Of a DNA stretch of 64,000 nt, positions 1 to 11,505 are shown piece after piece. Numbering within the stretch: the stretch's first letter is position 1; each line of letters begins with the position of its first letter. A model generated the notes under the pieces. It worked only from the letters and a program-made list of their open reading frames with translations. It was not told where the DNA came from and made no database searches. The stretch covers positions 1 through 64,000 of the forward strand of contig JADRCO010000018.1 in NCBI GenBank assembly GCA_021464525.1, given 5' to 3'. This DNA is from Rhizophagus sp. LPA8_4_AMF. Lineage: Eukaryota; Glomeromycota; Glomeromycetes; Glomerales; Glomeraceae. A program made the position numbers and the translations under genes.

Positions 1-137
1 TGATGTAATTTCAATATCAATTTGATGTCATTTTGATATTGTTTGATTTAATATTGAAATGACATTGAAATGATATTGAAATGATATTGAAATGATATCA
101 AATCAGTATCAAAATGATATTGAAATACCATTGCTTG
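1..137. repeat. Imperfect tandem and fold-back repeat, about 11-bp unit
   Basis: The first 137 bases consist of variants of the unit gatattgaaat, and the left third carries the same unit in inverse orientation (atttcaatatc). The block could therefore fold back on itself. It runs off the left edge. Bases 138-596 hold no supported gene, only AT-rich DNA and the 3' flank of the minus-strand gene that follows. Confidence 0.7.
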
Positions 138-596
138 TAAATTTCAAGTTTCTGTAAAGTATGCGAAAGAAATGATTGCATGAAAAAATTCTCATGAATA
201 TTAATCACAGGTATTTATTATGAATTACTGTTCGCAATTTTCGGTCATACAAAGTATGATATGGATTTAAAAGTAAAGCTTCACTCAATGTTTTCTGACT
301 GATCAGCCAAGATAAATTTTTAGATCAGAAAGATCAGAACATATTTGAATGGCATGTAAGAAAGTACATAATTTTGTTAACAAATAAAAATCTACTATAC
401 AAATAATGCATAAACCTTTATTAAATATATAATAATAAATCAATGAATTAATAAAAATCTATTTATAAATAAACATTTTACATAAGCATTAATAAAAAAT
501 CCTAAATTATTTATTATATACAATACGTATATCAATCATATATTATACATATCTTTAAATCTAACCCTTTTAATTATTCCCTACAAAACATTTTTT

Positions 597-2099
597 TTAT
601 AAATATATTAAACAATTTGTTTCTTTAATTACACCTTCATTATAATATTTTCTAACAATAAATTCATGATCTTCTTTAAAATATAATCTTTTATAACCAT
701 ATTTCTTAAATATTAAAGGATTTCTACATCTCCAATTTTCAAAAAAATTTTCTAAAGCTTCAACAGTAAAAATCCAATTATCATCAAAACAAAATTCATA
801 AAAGATTTTTGAAGAATAATCTAATAAAATTTTTAATAAATCATCACAAATAAGTTTATCTTCATTCTTTGTTAATAAATAAATTTTTTTTAATTGATAA
901 CAATTTAAAAAAATTTCTTTTATTCCATCAAAATTTTCAATTTCAACACAAATAGTTAATCTTTCAATCCTTGGACAAAATCTTGATATTGAATTAATTA
1001 ATTGATTTGTATAAATAAGATCATGATTACGATAAATTCTAATTTCTAATATATTACCATTAGATTTTTCGATTAATAAATGTTCTTTAAAAAATGGCCA
1101 ATCAGTTTTAAGATATTGTAAATTAGGAAAATTAGCTAAAGATAAATATTTTCTCCATTCTTTAATATGTAATTCTATATTTTCTTTATTCATAGCTCTA
1201 CCATCAATTTCTAAAGATTCTAAATTTATTAAAGAAGGAAGAATTTTAGGAGAAAGTAAAGTTATATCTGAAACTATAGTAAATTTTTTTAAAGTAATAG
1301 CTTTCCTTTCAATAACTTCACTTAATTGTATACATTGATTTTTTATACCTGTATTATATAAATAAAAATTCAAAGATTGTAAATTCTTTTGAATATCTAT
1401 AAAACTAATTAATCCTGGTATATCTTGATTACAATTTCTTAATCCTAAATATTCAATATTTTGACAAATTTGTGACATTTCAAATAATGATAAAGAATTA
1501 ACAAGTTCAAGATCAATACTTAAAAAACGTAATTGAGAAAAACATTTTGAAATTCCTAAAAATCTAGATAAAGGTTGAATAGTTTCCCATTGAAAAAATT
1601 TAATATTATTACAATTATTTATAAATAATTTATAAATTTCTTGTTCTAATATAAAATTTTTATTATAATTATTATCATCTTTTTCAAAATTATCTTTTTC
1701 TTGACCTTGAAATTTAATAGATTTAAAATCTTTATTAATTAATTTTTGTATCACATTATCAATAAAATTTGGGGAAATTTGAGTAAAATAATTTATATAA
1801 TTAAATAATGGTAATGAATCATCGTTATGATGATGATAAAGTGATTTTAATATATTTTTATCATATAAAAGTTGTTTTGATGATTTTGGTAATAAATAGA
1901 TTATTATATCATAAAATTTATTACGTGAATTTGGTTCGGTTCTATTGCAATAATAAAAATAAAAAAATTTTTTCCATAATATTGGTATGGTTATACGACA
2001 CCATAATCTATTTACCAAAATACATGAATGAAGAGTTGATGAATCAAATCTTAATTCATTTAAAATAATTTCAAGACAATCTCCATTAATATGTGGCAT
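597..2099 (-). CDS. F-box / leucine-rich-repeat-like protein
   Basis: Single exon, 500 residues. I chose the ATG at 2099, which gives MPHINGDCLEIILNELRF, because the upstream extension of the same frame is translated poly-A/T (runs of K, F and N) and is surely leader. Residues 1-45 look like an F-box: an acidic start, an II.L-type helix, then a hydrophobic-Trp segment (NRLWCRITIPILW). The rest is rich in Leu, Ile and Asn, with irregular repeats such as LxxLxLxxC and LxxLNFYLYN that suggest a divergent leucine-rich-repeat solenoid. Known for the family: F-box proteins bind Skp1 in SCF ubiquitin ligases and the C-terminal repeats choose the substrate. Glomeromycotina carry very many F-box genes of this length. 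The substrate is unknown. No neighbour shares its strand or a promoter. Confidence 0.75.
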   Translation of the reverse strand: MPHINGDCLEIILNELRFDSSTLHSCILVNRLWCRITIPILWKKFFYFYYCNRTEPNSRNKFYDIIIYLLPKSSKQLLYDKNILKSLYHHHNDDSLPLFNYINYFTQISPNFIDNVIQKLINKDFKSIKFQGQEKDNFEKDDNNYNKNFILEQEIYKLFINNCNNIKFFQWETIQPLSRFLGISKCFSQLRFLSIDLELVNSLSLFEMSQICQNIEYLGLRNCNQDIPGLISFIDIQKNLQSLNFYLYNTGIKNQCIQLSEVIERKAITLKKFTIVSDITLLSPKILPSLINLESLEIDGRAMNKENIELHIKEWRKYLSLANFPNLQYLKTDWPFFKEHLLIEKSNGNILEIRIYRNHDLIYTNQLINSISRFCPRIERLTICVEIENFDGIKEIFLNCYQLKKIYLLTKNEDKLICDDLLKILLDYSSKIFYEFCFDDNWIFTVEALENFFENWRCRNPLIFKKYGYKRLYFKEDHEFIVRKYYNEGVIKETNCLIYL

Positions 2100-3701
2100 T
2101 TTTTTTTTTAAAGTAAATTTTTTGAGAGGAAAAAAAAAAAAAGTGGGGACGGAAAAAAAATTTTTTTTTTTTTTTTTTTTTAAAAAAAAATTAAATTTTT
2201 TTTTTTTTTTCGAATATTGTGAAATTCTCATCGTGTAACGAGCCACCGAAATGACAACTGTGCAGATTATGCACATAATCTGTTCTCTGCGTTAAACATG
2301 GTATAATCAAAAATTATGATACGTAACATTGTAAATCTTAGTATAAAACGCACACACCATTTTCAATGTATGGCAAATTATTATAATATGAACGAAAATT
2401 ACGGCTAAATTATAAATTGCTCGATCACAGATCGATCGACTATTTATAATGTATCACAGGACAATTCAACGGGTAATAACTAATCCGACCTAGAAATGTC
2501 TCTATCCTATAATTTACCGATAATAGAAATCAGGATTTTGGAATATCTTATAAAATAAACCGATAACAGAAACTTATATAAAAAATAAACCAAATAAAAG
2601 TGATAATTCGAGCCGGAGCTACAATACAACACGTACATCAGACAACACGTACATCAGTAGTTATTCCCGTAATAAAATCGTTCACGTGATAGTCTTGCTA
2701 ATCTTCTACGTTAGCAAGATTAAAGCGTTTATATTGAAATCTTATTCATCTTTTTACCAAATCCAGTAAAATTGACAAACAACAATTCTTATGTTTAAGT
2801 GTTTAACATCTATTTTTGACATTTTTACATACAAATATAGTTTGATACCAAATAAATGCAATAATAAATTCCGGTTATAAATTTAAATAGAGCTATAAAT
2901 TTAGTTCCAGTTATAAATTTAAATCGAGTTATTGTTCAATCGATTAGGAATATGCGGGATTTAATATTTTATGAGGCATCTAATATTGAAATCAGCATTA
3001 GTAGCATTAATTCCTATTGGACACTGTAGTATTGTTAGATATCGGTCTTTTGACCGATATCCATCCGGTTATTTCCAGTTATAAATAGGTACTGTACGTG
3101 AAGTAAAATAAAAACCTTAAACCAATCATACAATTATTTCCTGTAAAAATTATATACGATAATACATAAATTGATAAGATTGGAACCATCTAAAGAAAAA
3201 ATTATCGATAAATTATTTAATTTACCATTATCCAATTATTTTATTAAGTCTCAATGCAATCAAAATATTCTTATATTACACTGAATGTTTTAAACTCATC
3301 AAAAAATTATTCTAGAAAATCTTTTTAACAATGAAAATTTTGAATTTCTGTGTAATGTAAGGAATGGATCATACGGATCATACAACTTAATCTATAATTA
3401 TGCATCTCCCTTACATAATGTAAACTTTCGCGTTTTTTTTTAAATTTTATGATTAGTTTAGAACTAAATTTTTAATCATGTTTATTGTTTTGCTCAAATT
3501 TTAATATTCAAAAAAATTTTCTTATATAATGATGGTCTTAATGACTTCGCTTACGATTAAAAAAAAATAAAAACATTAAAAGGTTAACAAAAAAAAAAGT
3601 CTAGCAAAAAAAGTTTAACAACAAAAAAAAAAAAGATCTAAAATCTTAATTCCTTTAAAATAAAAAAATTATATATTTTCTTTTTTTTTTAATAATACAC
3701 A
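2100..3701. other. Intergenic, low complexity with short direct repeats
   Basis: No gene is supported. Bases 2101-2210 are long A and T runs (leader of the F-box gene). Two 14-bp copies of caacacgtacatca lie near 2628 and 2644. A block of about 30 bp containing ttataaatttaaat is repeated between 2870 and 2935. Bases 3540-3700 are A-rich with poly-T just before the next ATG, as seen before several genes in this window. Confidence 0.6.
3038..3061. repeat. Perfect hairpin, 10-bp arms with TTTT loop
   Basis: The arms gatatcggtc and gaccgatatc are exact reverse complements separated by tttt. It stands alone between genes. It could be a remnant of a fold-back element. There is no direct evidence for a terminator role in a fungus. 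Confidence 0.6.
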
Positions 3702-4538
3702 ATGTCTTACACAAAACGTGACAGTGGTTTTGGAGAATCTTTGTCTCTCGGAGGATTTAATATTTATTTAGGATTATCCAATGAAAAGAAAATAAAAGGA
3801 AGTCAAGTCTTTATCGAAAATTTTACAGACAAAAAATTGGAAGAGATCTTTCCGAAAAAGAATCATGAAGTTCGTAATTTTGGTGATGTTCGTGTTCAAC
3901 ATATTTCAAATATTTCGAATGCTCCAAATATTCAACATATTCTAAATATTCAACATACTCAAAATATTCAACATATTCCAAGTATTCAACATACTCAAAA
4001 TATTCAACATATCCCTAATATTCCAAATATTCCAAATATTCGAAATGTTTCACATTTTAAAAATGTTGAAAACCCCCGTGAAGACATACCTTACAAACCA
4101 CGTGATTCCACCCCTTTCTCTTCTTATTTAGGATTAGATTGCGTTAATAGAGCTAATGGCGTTAAAATCCCTAAAATCCCTAAAATTCCTATTATTGTTA
4201 AATCTGATTCGACTGATCTGATTGATTCGACTGATTCGACTGATTCGACTGATTATACAAATATACCATTACCAAGTGCGACGGAAATATCTATAAAGAG
4301 GAGTCTTCAACTAATTCGTGAGGTAAAAATCAAATCATTTATCTAAAAAAAAAATCAATTTTAAATTCAATTCATTTATAATAATCATAATTATTATTAT
4401 TAAAATCTTTTTTTTCAGGCATCTGCGAAATTCAAGATTTTAAAAAATTCTAGATTGAACCAAATTGAAACAAAAATCATTGACACAAATGTTATTAAGG
4501 AGAGAATTGAGAAAATTAGAAATTTATTACGAAATTAA
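3702..4538 (+). CDS. Short-repeat protein of unknown function (NIQH and STD repeats)
   Basis: Two exons, 3702-4322 and 4419-4538, joined in phase 0 across a GT-AG intron; 246 residues. I do not recognise the family. The N-terminus (MSYTKRDSGFGESLSLGG) is polar and contains DSGFGES, which resembles a phosphodegron. Residues of about 69-112 are a run of the 5-6 residue unit NIQHx(P/Q), drifting to NIPNIPN. Later come a KIPKIPKIP stretch and an STDSTDSTD run. Exon 2 encodes a charged, probably helical tail (IKERIEKIRNLL). There is no signal peptide or membrane segment. It is the only whole copy in a tandem array: decayed 3' copies follow at 5290, 7848 and 11506, each ahead of a kelch gene or kelch relic. 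The preserved frame and intron suggest a real gene, but expression is unproven. Confidence 0.65.
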
Positions 4539-4739
4539 AAAAAAAATAAGAACTTTTTTTTTCTAGAAAATTCTTTGTAAATAATTTGTATTAATTCCAC
4601 TTTTTTGAACTTTTTTTTTATTTTTCCTAGATTAATTTTGTAATTTGTACACTTTTTTTCTTTTTTCTTTTCCTTTCTTTTAATAAAATAAAAAAAAAAA
4701 ATACATATAATACGTGGTAATGCGTAAAAGCAAAATTAA

Positions 4740-4864
4740 CCTGGTCCCAACTTATAAGAGCTCTTAATATTTTACTCTATAAATGAACACCCTCTCAAAG
4801 TGCACATTCTACTATATTTTTTACTATGGTCCCAAGGGGGTGCACTTAGAGAGGTGTCGCTGTA
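4740..4864. mobile_element. Small inverted-repeat element (pogo/mariner-like MITE), left end truncated
   Basis: This segment interrupts flank sequence that is continuous in the other array units. It is clearly similar to 61211-61354 (shared ttataagar-cttttaatatttta core, aaatgwacaccctct, then a terminal tgcactta...ta). The right end reads inward as tacagcgacacctctctaag, matching the terminal inverted repeat of the 61 kb copy. It has no coding capacity. The left inverted repeat seen in the 61 kb copy is missing here. Confidence 0.55.
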
Positions 4865-5150
4865 TATATAATACGAATTGACTAACTCTAGATCTCCCTT
4901 TTTCAGGAAAATAATAAAAAATCCGCAGTAATTTATCACTGTGAGCCAGACCTTTATAGACCAATAGACCAATTCCTTGTAAGTAAAACAAAGTACCAGA
5001 TTACTAAAGTTGTTAATTTAAAGATCTCTTTTATGAATCAAAAAATATATTCTGTGATATTATTTTGTTTCAATGTTCAAAAAAAAACACTGACATGTGA
5101 TTAAAATTTTCAAAAGCTTCTCTAAAAATAGTAAAACAGAAGAGTTTTAC

Positions 5151-5289
5151 TCCATGCCTAGAGAAACTCGGTAAGATTCCGGAATAAAATAAAAACTACA
5201 CCAGTGCTCCGAATCTAACAATATAGGTTTACTTTATTCTGAACTTTACCGAGATTTACCAAATGTACCGAGTTGTCTCTCGGTATGTG
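5151..5289. mobile_element. Small inverted-repeat insertion
   Basis: The left end agagaaactcggtaagatt and the right end read inward (agagacaactcggta) are imperfect inverted repeats. A second inner repeat (ctcggtaa...ggaataaa) is shared by both arms. About 139 bp, non-coding. It sits exactly where array flank sequence stops and a fragment of the small repeat-protein gene resumes, so the element now marks a unit junction. Confidence 0.5.
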
Positions 5290-5410
5290 GCTGATTTGAC
5301 TGATTATACAAATTTACCATTACCAAATACCAAGTGCTACGGAAATATCTATAAATAGGAGGCTTCAACTAATTCGTGAAAAAAAAAAAAGTTCTTAGAA
5401 AAATCTTTGT
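5290..5410 (+). pseudogene. 3' fragment of the 3702 repeat-protein gene
   Basis: The sequence matches 4218-4322 (DSTDYTN..PLPSA..ISIKRSLQLIREV region) at roughly 85-90 percent by eye, then passes straight into a copy of that gene's 3' flank (5400-5570 against 4540-4740). Everything upstream of the STD-repeat region is missing and the intron region is collapsed, so it cannot encode the protein. The flank continues to the kelch gene at 6125, which defines the second unit of the array. Confidence 0.7.
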
Positions 5411-6124
5411 ATCAATTCCACATTTTTGAACTTTTTTTATTTTTCCTGAATTAATTTTGTAATTTGTACACTTTTTCTTTTTTCTTTCCTTTCATTTTAA
5501 TAAAAAAAAATGCATGCAATACATGGTAATGCGTAAAAGCAAGCAAAAATTAACACTTTATTAAATCCTAATGGAATACTTTGATTGTTTTATTAAGTTT
5601 ATAACAAAAAATAAAAGTTTTAAGTATACAAATAAATTATTAGTAAATACAGTATTATTATTTTATTTAATAATAAAAAGATCTAATAATATATGATACG
5701 ATTGACTCACATATCTCCCTTTTCGGTAAAATAATAAATCCACAAAACATAAAAATTAAATTTTAACAAGGGATGAAACATTACAATAAAGTATCCTACA
5801 TACAATTGCATATCGAACCAGACCCTTTATAGGCCGAGATCAATTCCTTATAAGAAAATTATACACCCGAAATTTTTAATTAATACTAGATTACTAAAAA
5901 ATATATTTACAGGATTCTAATAAAAAAAAAAAAAAAAATGTCATGTGATTTAATATTTCCAAGTTTGTTTTTTTTTTCAAATGAATCGACTTTAAAGGTC
6001 CGATGAGCATTCAAATATGGTTTAAAAGTTTCTCTAAAAATAGTAAAATTAAATAAAAACTAGAAAGTCAAATATTAAATAAAAATTTTTTCTTTTCTTT
6101 TTTTTTTTTTAAATAAAAAAGAAA

Positions 6125-7656
6125 ATGTTTAATTTTAGATTATTATTATTATTACTTCAAATTTTAACGATAGTGAAATCTCAATTATTAACACCTAGTG
6201 TTCGTACATTACATAGTTCAATTCTTGTCGATAAAAAACTTTATATTTATAGTGGATTCAAAGATTTTTCACCTAATGTTACGGTTGAAAGTACATATAA
6301 TCTAAAACCAAATGATAGATTTTTTTATCTTGACGTATCAAAACCTTTTGATACTTCAACTTTACCATGGACTGCAATACCAGATAATGAAAAAAATCTT
6401 CCTTTGAACTTTTTTACTTCTATAATTTCTGGAGGCGTAGCAGCGAGTAATGGAGGTGTAAATAATGATACAATATATTTTATAAATAATGAAAAGGATA
6501 AAACATTACCTCCAGTTCTAGCTTTTAATACAAAAGATAATTCATGGTTTTCACATCCTCAACGATTAATATTAGGTGAAAGACCTATTGGTAGAAATCA
6601 AATGAGACCTATAACTGATTATAATGGTAAAATATATTTACTTGCCGGTTTTTCTTTTACAACTTTTCAAGGTGTAACTCGTAATCAAGGAGGAATGATT
6701 ATTTTTGATACACAGAGTTTATCTTGTGTACTAAAAGATACTATTATATCAAGAGTTGAATATTCTGCTACTTTATTACCAAATGGTATAATAGTTTATA
6801 TGGGTGGAAAGGAACCTGCTGGTAAACCCGTCATTGATGGTTTTCGTGTGGTATACTTATATAATACTATTGATAATACTTGGAAACCACAACCCACTTT
6901 TGGTGATTCTATCCCAAAGGGTGATAATGGTATATCTTCTGTACTTGGATTAGACGGTTTTAGAATAATTGTTTTTGGTGGTGATGATATTGACAATAAA
7001 CTTTTATATGTATTGGATACTACAAATTTTAATTGGTACGAACCAAATGTTTCAGGAAAAAGTCCCACTATAAAACGTTTTGATCATACTGCCAATGTAA
7101 TTGGAAGATATATGGTCATAGCATTTGGTAAGTGTTTGATTGTTGGTTTTTAGTCGATTAATTGGTCGTTTTTTTCTTTTAAAAAAAAAAATATTATTTT
7201 ACGTTATTTATAATATTTTAATACTATTCTTTATTTATATAATTTTTTTTTTTTTTAGGTTCTGGTCCTGGTTTAACTTTTAATTACAGAAAAAATGGGG
7301 AAAGTGATGTACTTTTACTTGATATTGGTAATTCTTCAAATTATATTTGGACCAATAATTTTGATCCTAATGCTGTTATACCATCTCAATCATCATCAAA
7401 TACAACTCAATCTGATAATAATTCTAATTCTAATAATAATAATAATAAAAATAAAAATAATACAGGAATTATAGTTGGTGTAGTAGTTGGTGTTTTAGGT
7501 ATTATTTGTATTATAACATTAAGTATTTTCTTTTTTATAAAAAGACGTAAAAATTTATTAAATGAAAAAGCTCATCCAATTTCTGGTAATGGTGAAAATG
7601 TAATGCCTATACCGAGTGATTTAGAATTATCATCTGGAAGGAGTTTAGTAAAATAA
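6125..7656 (+). CDS. Kelch-repeat cell-surface protein, signal peptide and one membrane span
   Basis: Two exons, 6125-7127 and 7259-7656; 466 residues. Residues 1-20 (MFNFRLLLLLLQILTIVKSQ) are a signal peptide. Residues of about 25-370 hold degenerate kelch blades, seen as repeated hydrophobic-Tyr-hydrophobic-Gly strands (LYIYSGF, IYLLAGF, VYMGG, IIVFGG) followed by W-x-P-type motifs (LPWTAIP, TWKPQP, NWYEPN). A low-complexity Asn/Ser stalk covers about 379-402. A membrane helix spans about 404-428 (TGIIVGVVVGVLGI...), followed by a basic stop-transfer (KRRKN) and a tail of about 38 residues. The layout is type I: beta-propeller outside, short cytosolic tail. The ligand is unknown. Kelch propellers commonly bind proteins or glycans. 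Two decayed copies lie downstream (9779 and 12549). Confidence 0.85.
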
Positions 7657-7950
7657 TAATAATAATAGAATTATCTTATTAAATTGAGGAATTGGGAATA
7701 AAAAAAAAAATAATAATTTATTTAATTATGTGTATAAAATATTATAAAGAATTAAAGAATTTTATTATTTATTATTATTTTAATTTAAATGAATTTTACT
7801 TCAATTATTTCTAACGAACCGGATTATTTACATTAAATTACATACATAGGATTATCCAAAGAAAAGAAAATAAAAGGATGTCCAAAAAGTTCGTAATTTT
7901 CGTGAAGTTTGTGATGATCAAAATATTCCAATTATTCAACATATTCCAAC

Positions 7951-8370
7951 AATGTTGGATTTGGACAATGTCCAATTGAAAAATTATGGACTATTGGACT
8001 GGACTAATTGGACTAGTTCACTCCAAGTCCATTTCATAATGTGATTTGGACTAGAATTATGCTTAATTTAGGCTGGAATTATATTTAAATTTGGTCAAAA
8101 TATAATCGAACTAAACTTTGGTTTTTATTGTAATTATATATTTGATTAATTCATCTAATTTTCTAATATTTGATTAAATATTAACAATTATTATAATAAA
8201 AGAATATATATATATAGTAAATTTAATATAATATTAATTATATAAGTATATTTATTGGACAAAACTATAAAGTCCATTAGTTCATTAATATTTGGAATTG
8301 GAATGGACAATGCCCAGTAGTCCAATAGTCCAATTGTCTAATTGTCCATTAGTCCAAAAGGACATCACTG
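7951..8370. mobile_element. GGAC-rich inverted-repeat element, about 420 bp
   Basis: The insert lies between attccaac and tattccaaat of the decayed repeat-protein copy. Both ends are built from short GGAC/GTCC words (ttggacaatgtccaattg on the left; attgtccattagtccaaaag on the right), which pair in inverse orientation. The middle is plain AT-rich DNA without a reading frame. It is non-autonomous and the superfamily is not recognised. Confidence 0.5.
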
Positions 8371-8487
8371 TATTCCAAATATTCCAAATATTCAACATAT
8401 TCAAAATATTCGAAATTTTCAAATATTTCACACGTTCGAAATGTTGAAATATCCCGTGAAAGCATACCTTACAACAACCCGTGATTA

Positions 8488-8785
8488 ATTGTTAACGAAA
8501 AAATTGGCTATAATCATTTTTTCCTGTTGATATTTCAACGTGAATTATTTCTAATTACACTACAAGTAAATAAATGAATAAATAAATCACTTGATAAATG
8601 GTAAGCCCTGATGAAGAGATGTTAGATAACGGTAGTCATTGTGTACTTCTGCATCTTCGTCTTGCTTGTCCAGGTGGTCACCTTTTGATTGCTATGATTG
8701 ACGTACTTGGTTTAAATGTTTAACCCTGGCCTATCACTATATAGTCTACCCTTACCTTAATCCTACCTTCTTTAGCTATTATTTG
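8488..8785. other. Insertion of less AT-rich DNA in the decayed repeat-protein copy
   Basis: About 300 bp, absent from the intact gene, separates its GTGATT and ...TATTTAGGATT segments. Its composition is unlike the surroundings (for example cctgatgaagagatgttag and ggtggtcaccttttg). No inverted ends and no reading frame were seen. Its origin is unknown. Confidence 0.45.
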
Positions 8786-9778
8786 TCTTTCTTCTCTTAC
8801 TGTATTTAGGATTGGATTGCGTTAATAGAGTTATAATCCCAACTGATTTGACTATTACTAAGTGCGACGGAAATATCTATAAATAGGAGTCTTTTAACTA
8901 ATTCGTGAGGTAAAAATCAAAAAATAAATTTCAATTCATTTCATTTAAAATAACCATAATCATTATTAAAATCTTTTTTCGAACATCTGTGAAATTCAAG
9001 ATTTTAAAAAAATTCTAGATTGAACCAAATTGAAACAAAAGTCATTGACACAAATGTTATTAAGGAGAGAATTAAAAATCTATTACGAATTTTTTTTTAA
9101 AAAAAAGAACTTTTTTTTTTAGGAAATTCTTTGTAAATAATTTGTATTAAATATTAATTCCACTTTTTTTGATTAATTTTGTAATTTTGTCCACTTTTTC
9201 TTTTTTCTGCTAAATCGATAATATTTTTGGGAAACATTCATTGTACAGTATATCGAGAAAAATAAGAGTAATAATTAAAAAAAGTTATAATAGATTTCTT
9301 TTTTTTTTTCTTTTAATAAAAAAAAATTCATATAATACGTGGTAATGCGTAAAAAAAGCAAAATTACCACTTTATTAAATCTCAAAATAATAAATCCACA
9401 AAATAACAAAGGAAAGTATCCTACATACGATTATTGCATATCTAAACCAGGCCGGTAGACCAATTCCTTATAAGTAAAATTATACAAAATAAAATTTTAA
9501 TTAATACCAAGATTACTAAAATTATAAATTTAAAGATTCTTTTATGAGACAACAATATATAATTACAGGTTCCATTCTGACATTATTTCGCTTCGATGTT
9601 TCACTGTCATGTGATTTAATATTTTCCAAGTTTGGTTTTTTTTTAAATGAATTGATTTTTAAAAGTCCGATGAGCATTTTTTTTTTGATGAATCGGTTAT
9701 AAAGGCCCGATGTGTATTCAAATATAGTTTAATCAGAAAGAGTCTAAATAGAAACCGGAAAACCAAATATTATCAATT

Positions 9779-11294
9779 TTATATTATAATTATTGCTTCA
9801 AATTTTAACAATAGTGAAATCTCAATCTCAATTTTTATCACCTAATGTTCGTACATTACATAACTCAATTCTTGTCGATAAAAAACTTTATATTTTTGGT
9901 GGATTCAAAGATCCGCTAAATGATTGATACGATTGAAAGTACATATAATCAAAATCCAGATGATAGATTTTTTTAACTTGACGTATCAAAACCTTTTGAT
10001 ACTTCAACTTTACCATGGACTGCGATACCAGATAATGAAAAAATCTTCTCTTAAACTTTTTTACTTCTATAATTTCTAGAGGTGTAGCAGCAAGTTATGG
10101 TGGTGAAAATAATGATACAATATATTTTATAAATAATGAAATGAATGTAACATTACCTTCAGTTCTAACTTTTAATACAAAGATAATTTATGGCATTCAT
10201 ATTCTCGAAATTTTACATCATGTGAAAGACCTATTGGTAGAAATCAAATGAGACCTATAACTGATCATAATGGTAAAATATATTTACTTGCTGGTTTTCC
10301 TTTTACAACTCTTCAAAATGTAACTCGTAATCAAGGAGGAATGTTTGTTTTTTGATACAATACATTCATCTTGTGCACTAAAAGATGCATTCTTAAGAGT
10401 TGAATATTCCGCTACTTTATTACCAAATGGTATAATAGTTTATATGGGTGGAAAGGAACCTGCTGGTAAACCCGTCATTGATGGTTTTCGTGTGGTATAC
10501 TTATATAATACTATTGATAATACTTGGAAACCACAGCCCACATTTGGTGATTCTATTCCAAAGGGTGATAATGGTATATCTACTATACTTGGATTAGATG
10601 GTTTTAGAATAATTGTTTTTGGTGGTTATGATGTTGACAATAAACAGTTATATGTATTGGATACTTCAACTTATATTTGGTATGAACCAAATGTTTCAGG
10701 AAAAAGTCCCACCATAAAACGTTTTGATCATACTGCCAATGTAATTTGAAGATATATGGTCATAGCATTTGGTAAGTGAAAAAATAAAATAAATTTGAAT
10801 TGTTGGTTTTGGTCGATTAATTGGTCGTTTTTTTTTTTTAAAAAAAAAAAAGTTTATCTTACATTATTTCTTATTTATAATATTTAATACTATTCTTTAT
10901 TTATATATTATAATTTTTTTTTTTTTAGGTTCTAGTCCTTCTTTAAATTTTAAATACAAAAGAAATAGTGAAAGTGATGTACTTTTACTTGATATTGGTA
11001 ATTCTTCAAATTATATTTGGACCAATAATTTTGATCCTGATGCTGTTATACCACCTCAATCACCTCAATCGTCAACTCAATATAACAATAAAAATAATAC
11101 AGGAATTATAGTTGGTGGAGTAGTTGGTGTTTTATGTATTATTTGTATTATATCATTAAGTATTTTTTTTTTTTATAAAAAGACGTAAAAATTTATTAAA
11201 TGAAAAAGCCCATCTAATTTCTGGTAATGGTAAAAATGTAATGCCTATACCGAGTGACTCAGAATTATCATCCGGAAGGAGTTTAGTAAAATAA
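9779..11294 (+). pseudogene. Kelch-gene copy 2, recently broken
   Basis: This matches 6140-7656 along its whole length, including the intron (GTAAGTG donor near 10772, ttttttaggt acceptor near 10925), the membrane helix and the same stop codon. Breaks visible: the start and first part of the signal peptide are lost, short indels disrupt the first 500 bp, a one-base change gives a stop (TGA) just after the IKRFDHTANVI segment, and an extra T lies in the membrane segment near 11170. The longest open piece is 10345-10749 (134 codons). Homology to copy 1 is around 90 percent, but 125 bases are identical (10411-10535 against 6767-6891). Confidence 0.85.
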
Positions 11295-11505
11295 TAATAA
11301 TAATAGAATTATATTATTAAATTTGGAATGGTGAGGAATTGGGAATAAAAAAAAAAAAATAACTGATAAATAATAATTTATTTAATTATGTGTATAAAAT
11401 ATTATAATTCATAAAGAATTAAAGAATTTATTATTTATATTATTTTTAACTTTAATGAATTTTAACCAATTATTTCTGATTATTTAATTATTATATTACA
11501 TACAT

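Larger units (their letters stand above)
7848..9090 (+). pseudogene. Decayed copy 2 of the 3702 repeat-protein gene, split by two insertions
   Basis: Homology begins abruptly at the codons for LGLS (residue 23 of the intact gene) and continues through the NIQH repeat, the LGLDCVNR segment, the STD region, the intron and exon 2 (ending near 9090). The first 22 codons are absent. Foreign DNA occupies 7951-8370 and roughly 8488-8785. Single-base and short indel differences abolish the frame even outside the insertions. Copy 3 at 11506 starts at the same codon, so the truncation is older than their separation. Confidence 0.75.

Noticed and set aside
2100-2276. N-terminal extension of the F-box frame
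   Set aside because: It is translated poly-A/T (Lys, Phe and Asn runs) with no conserved content. The ATG at 2099 begins the F-box itself.
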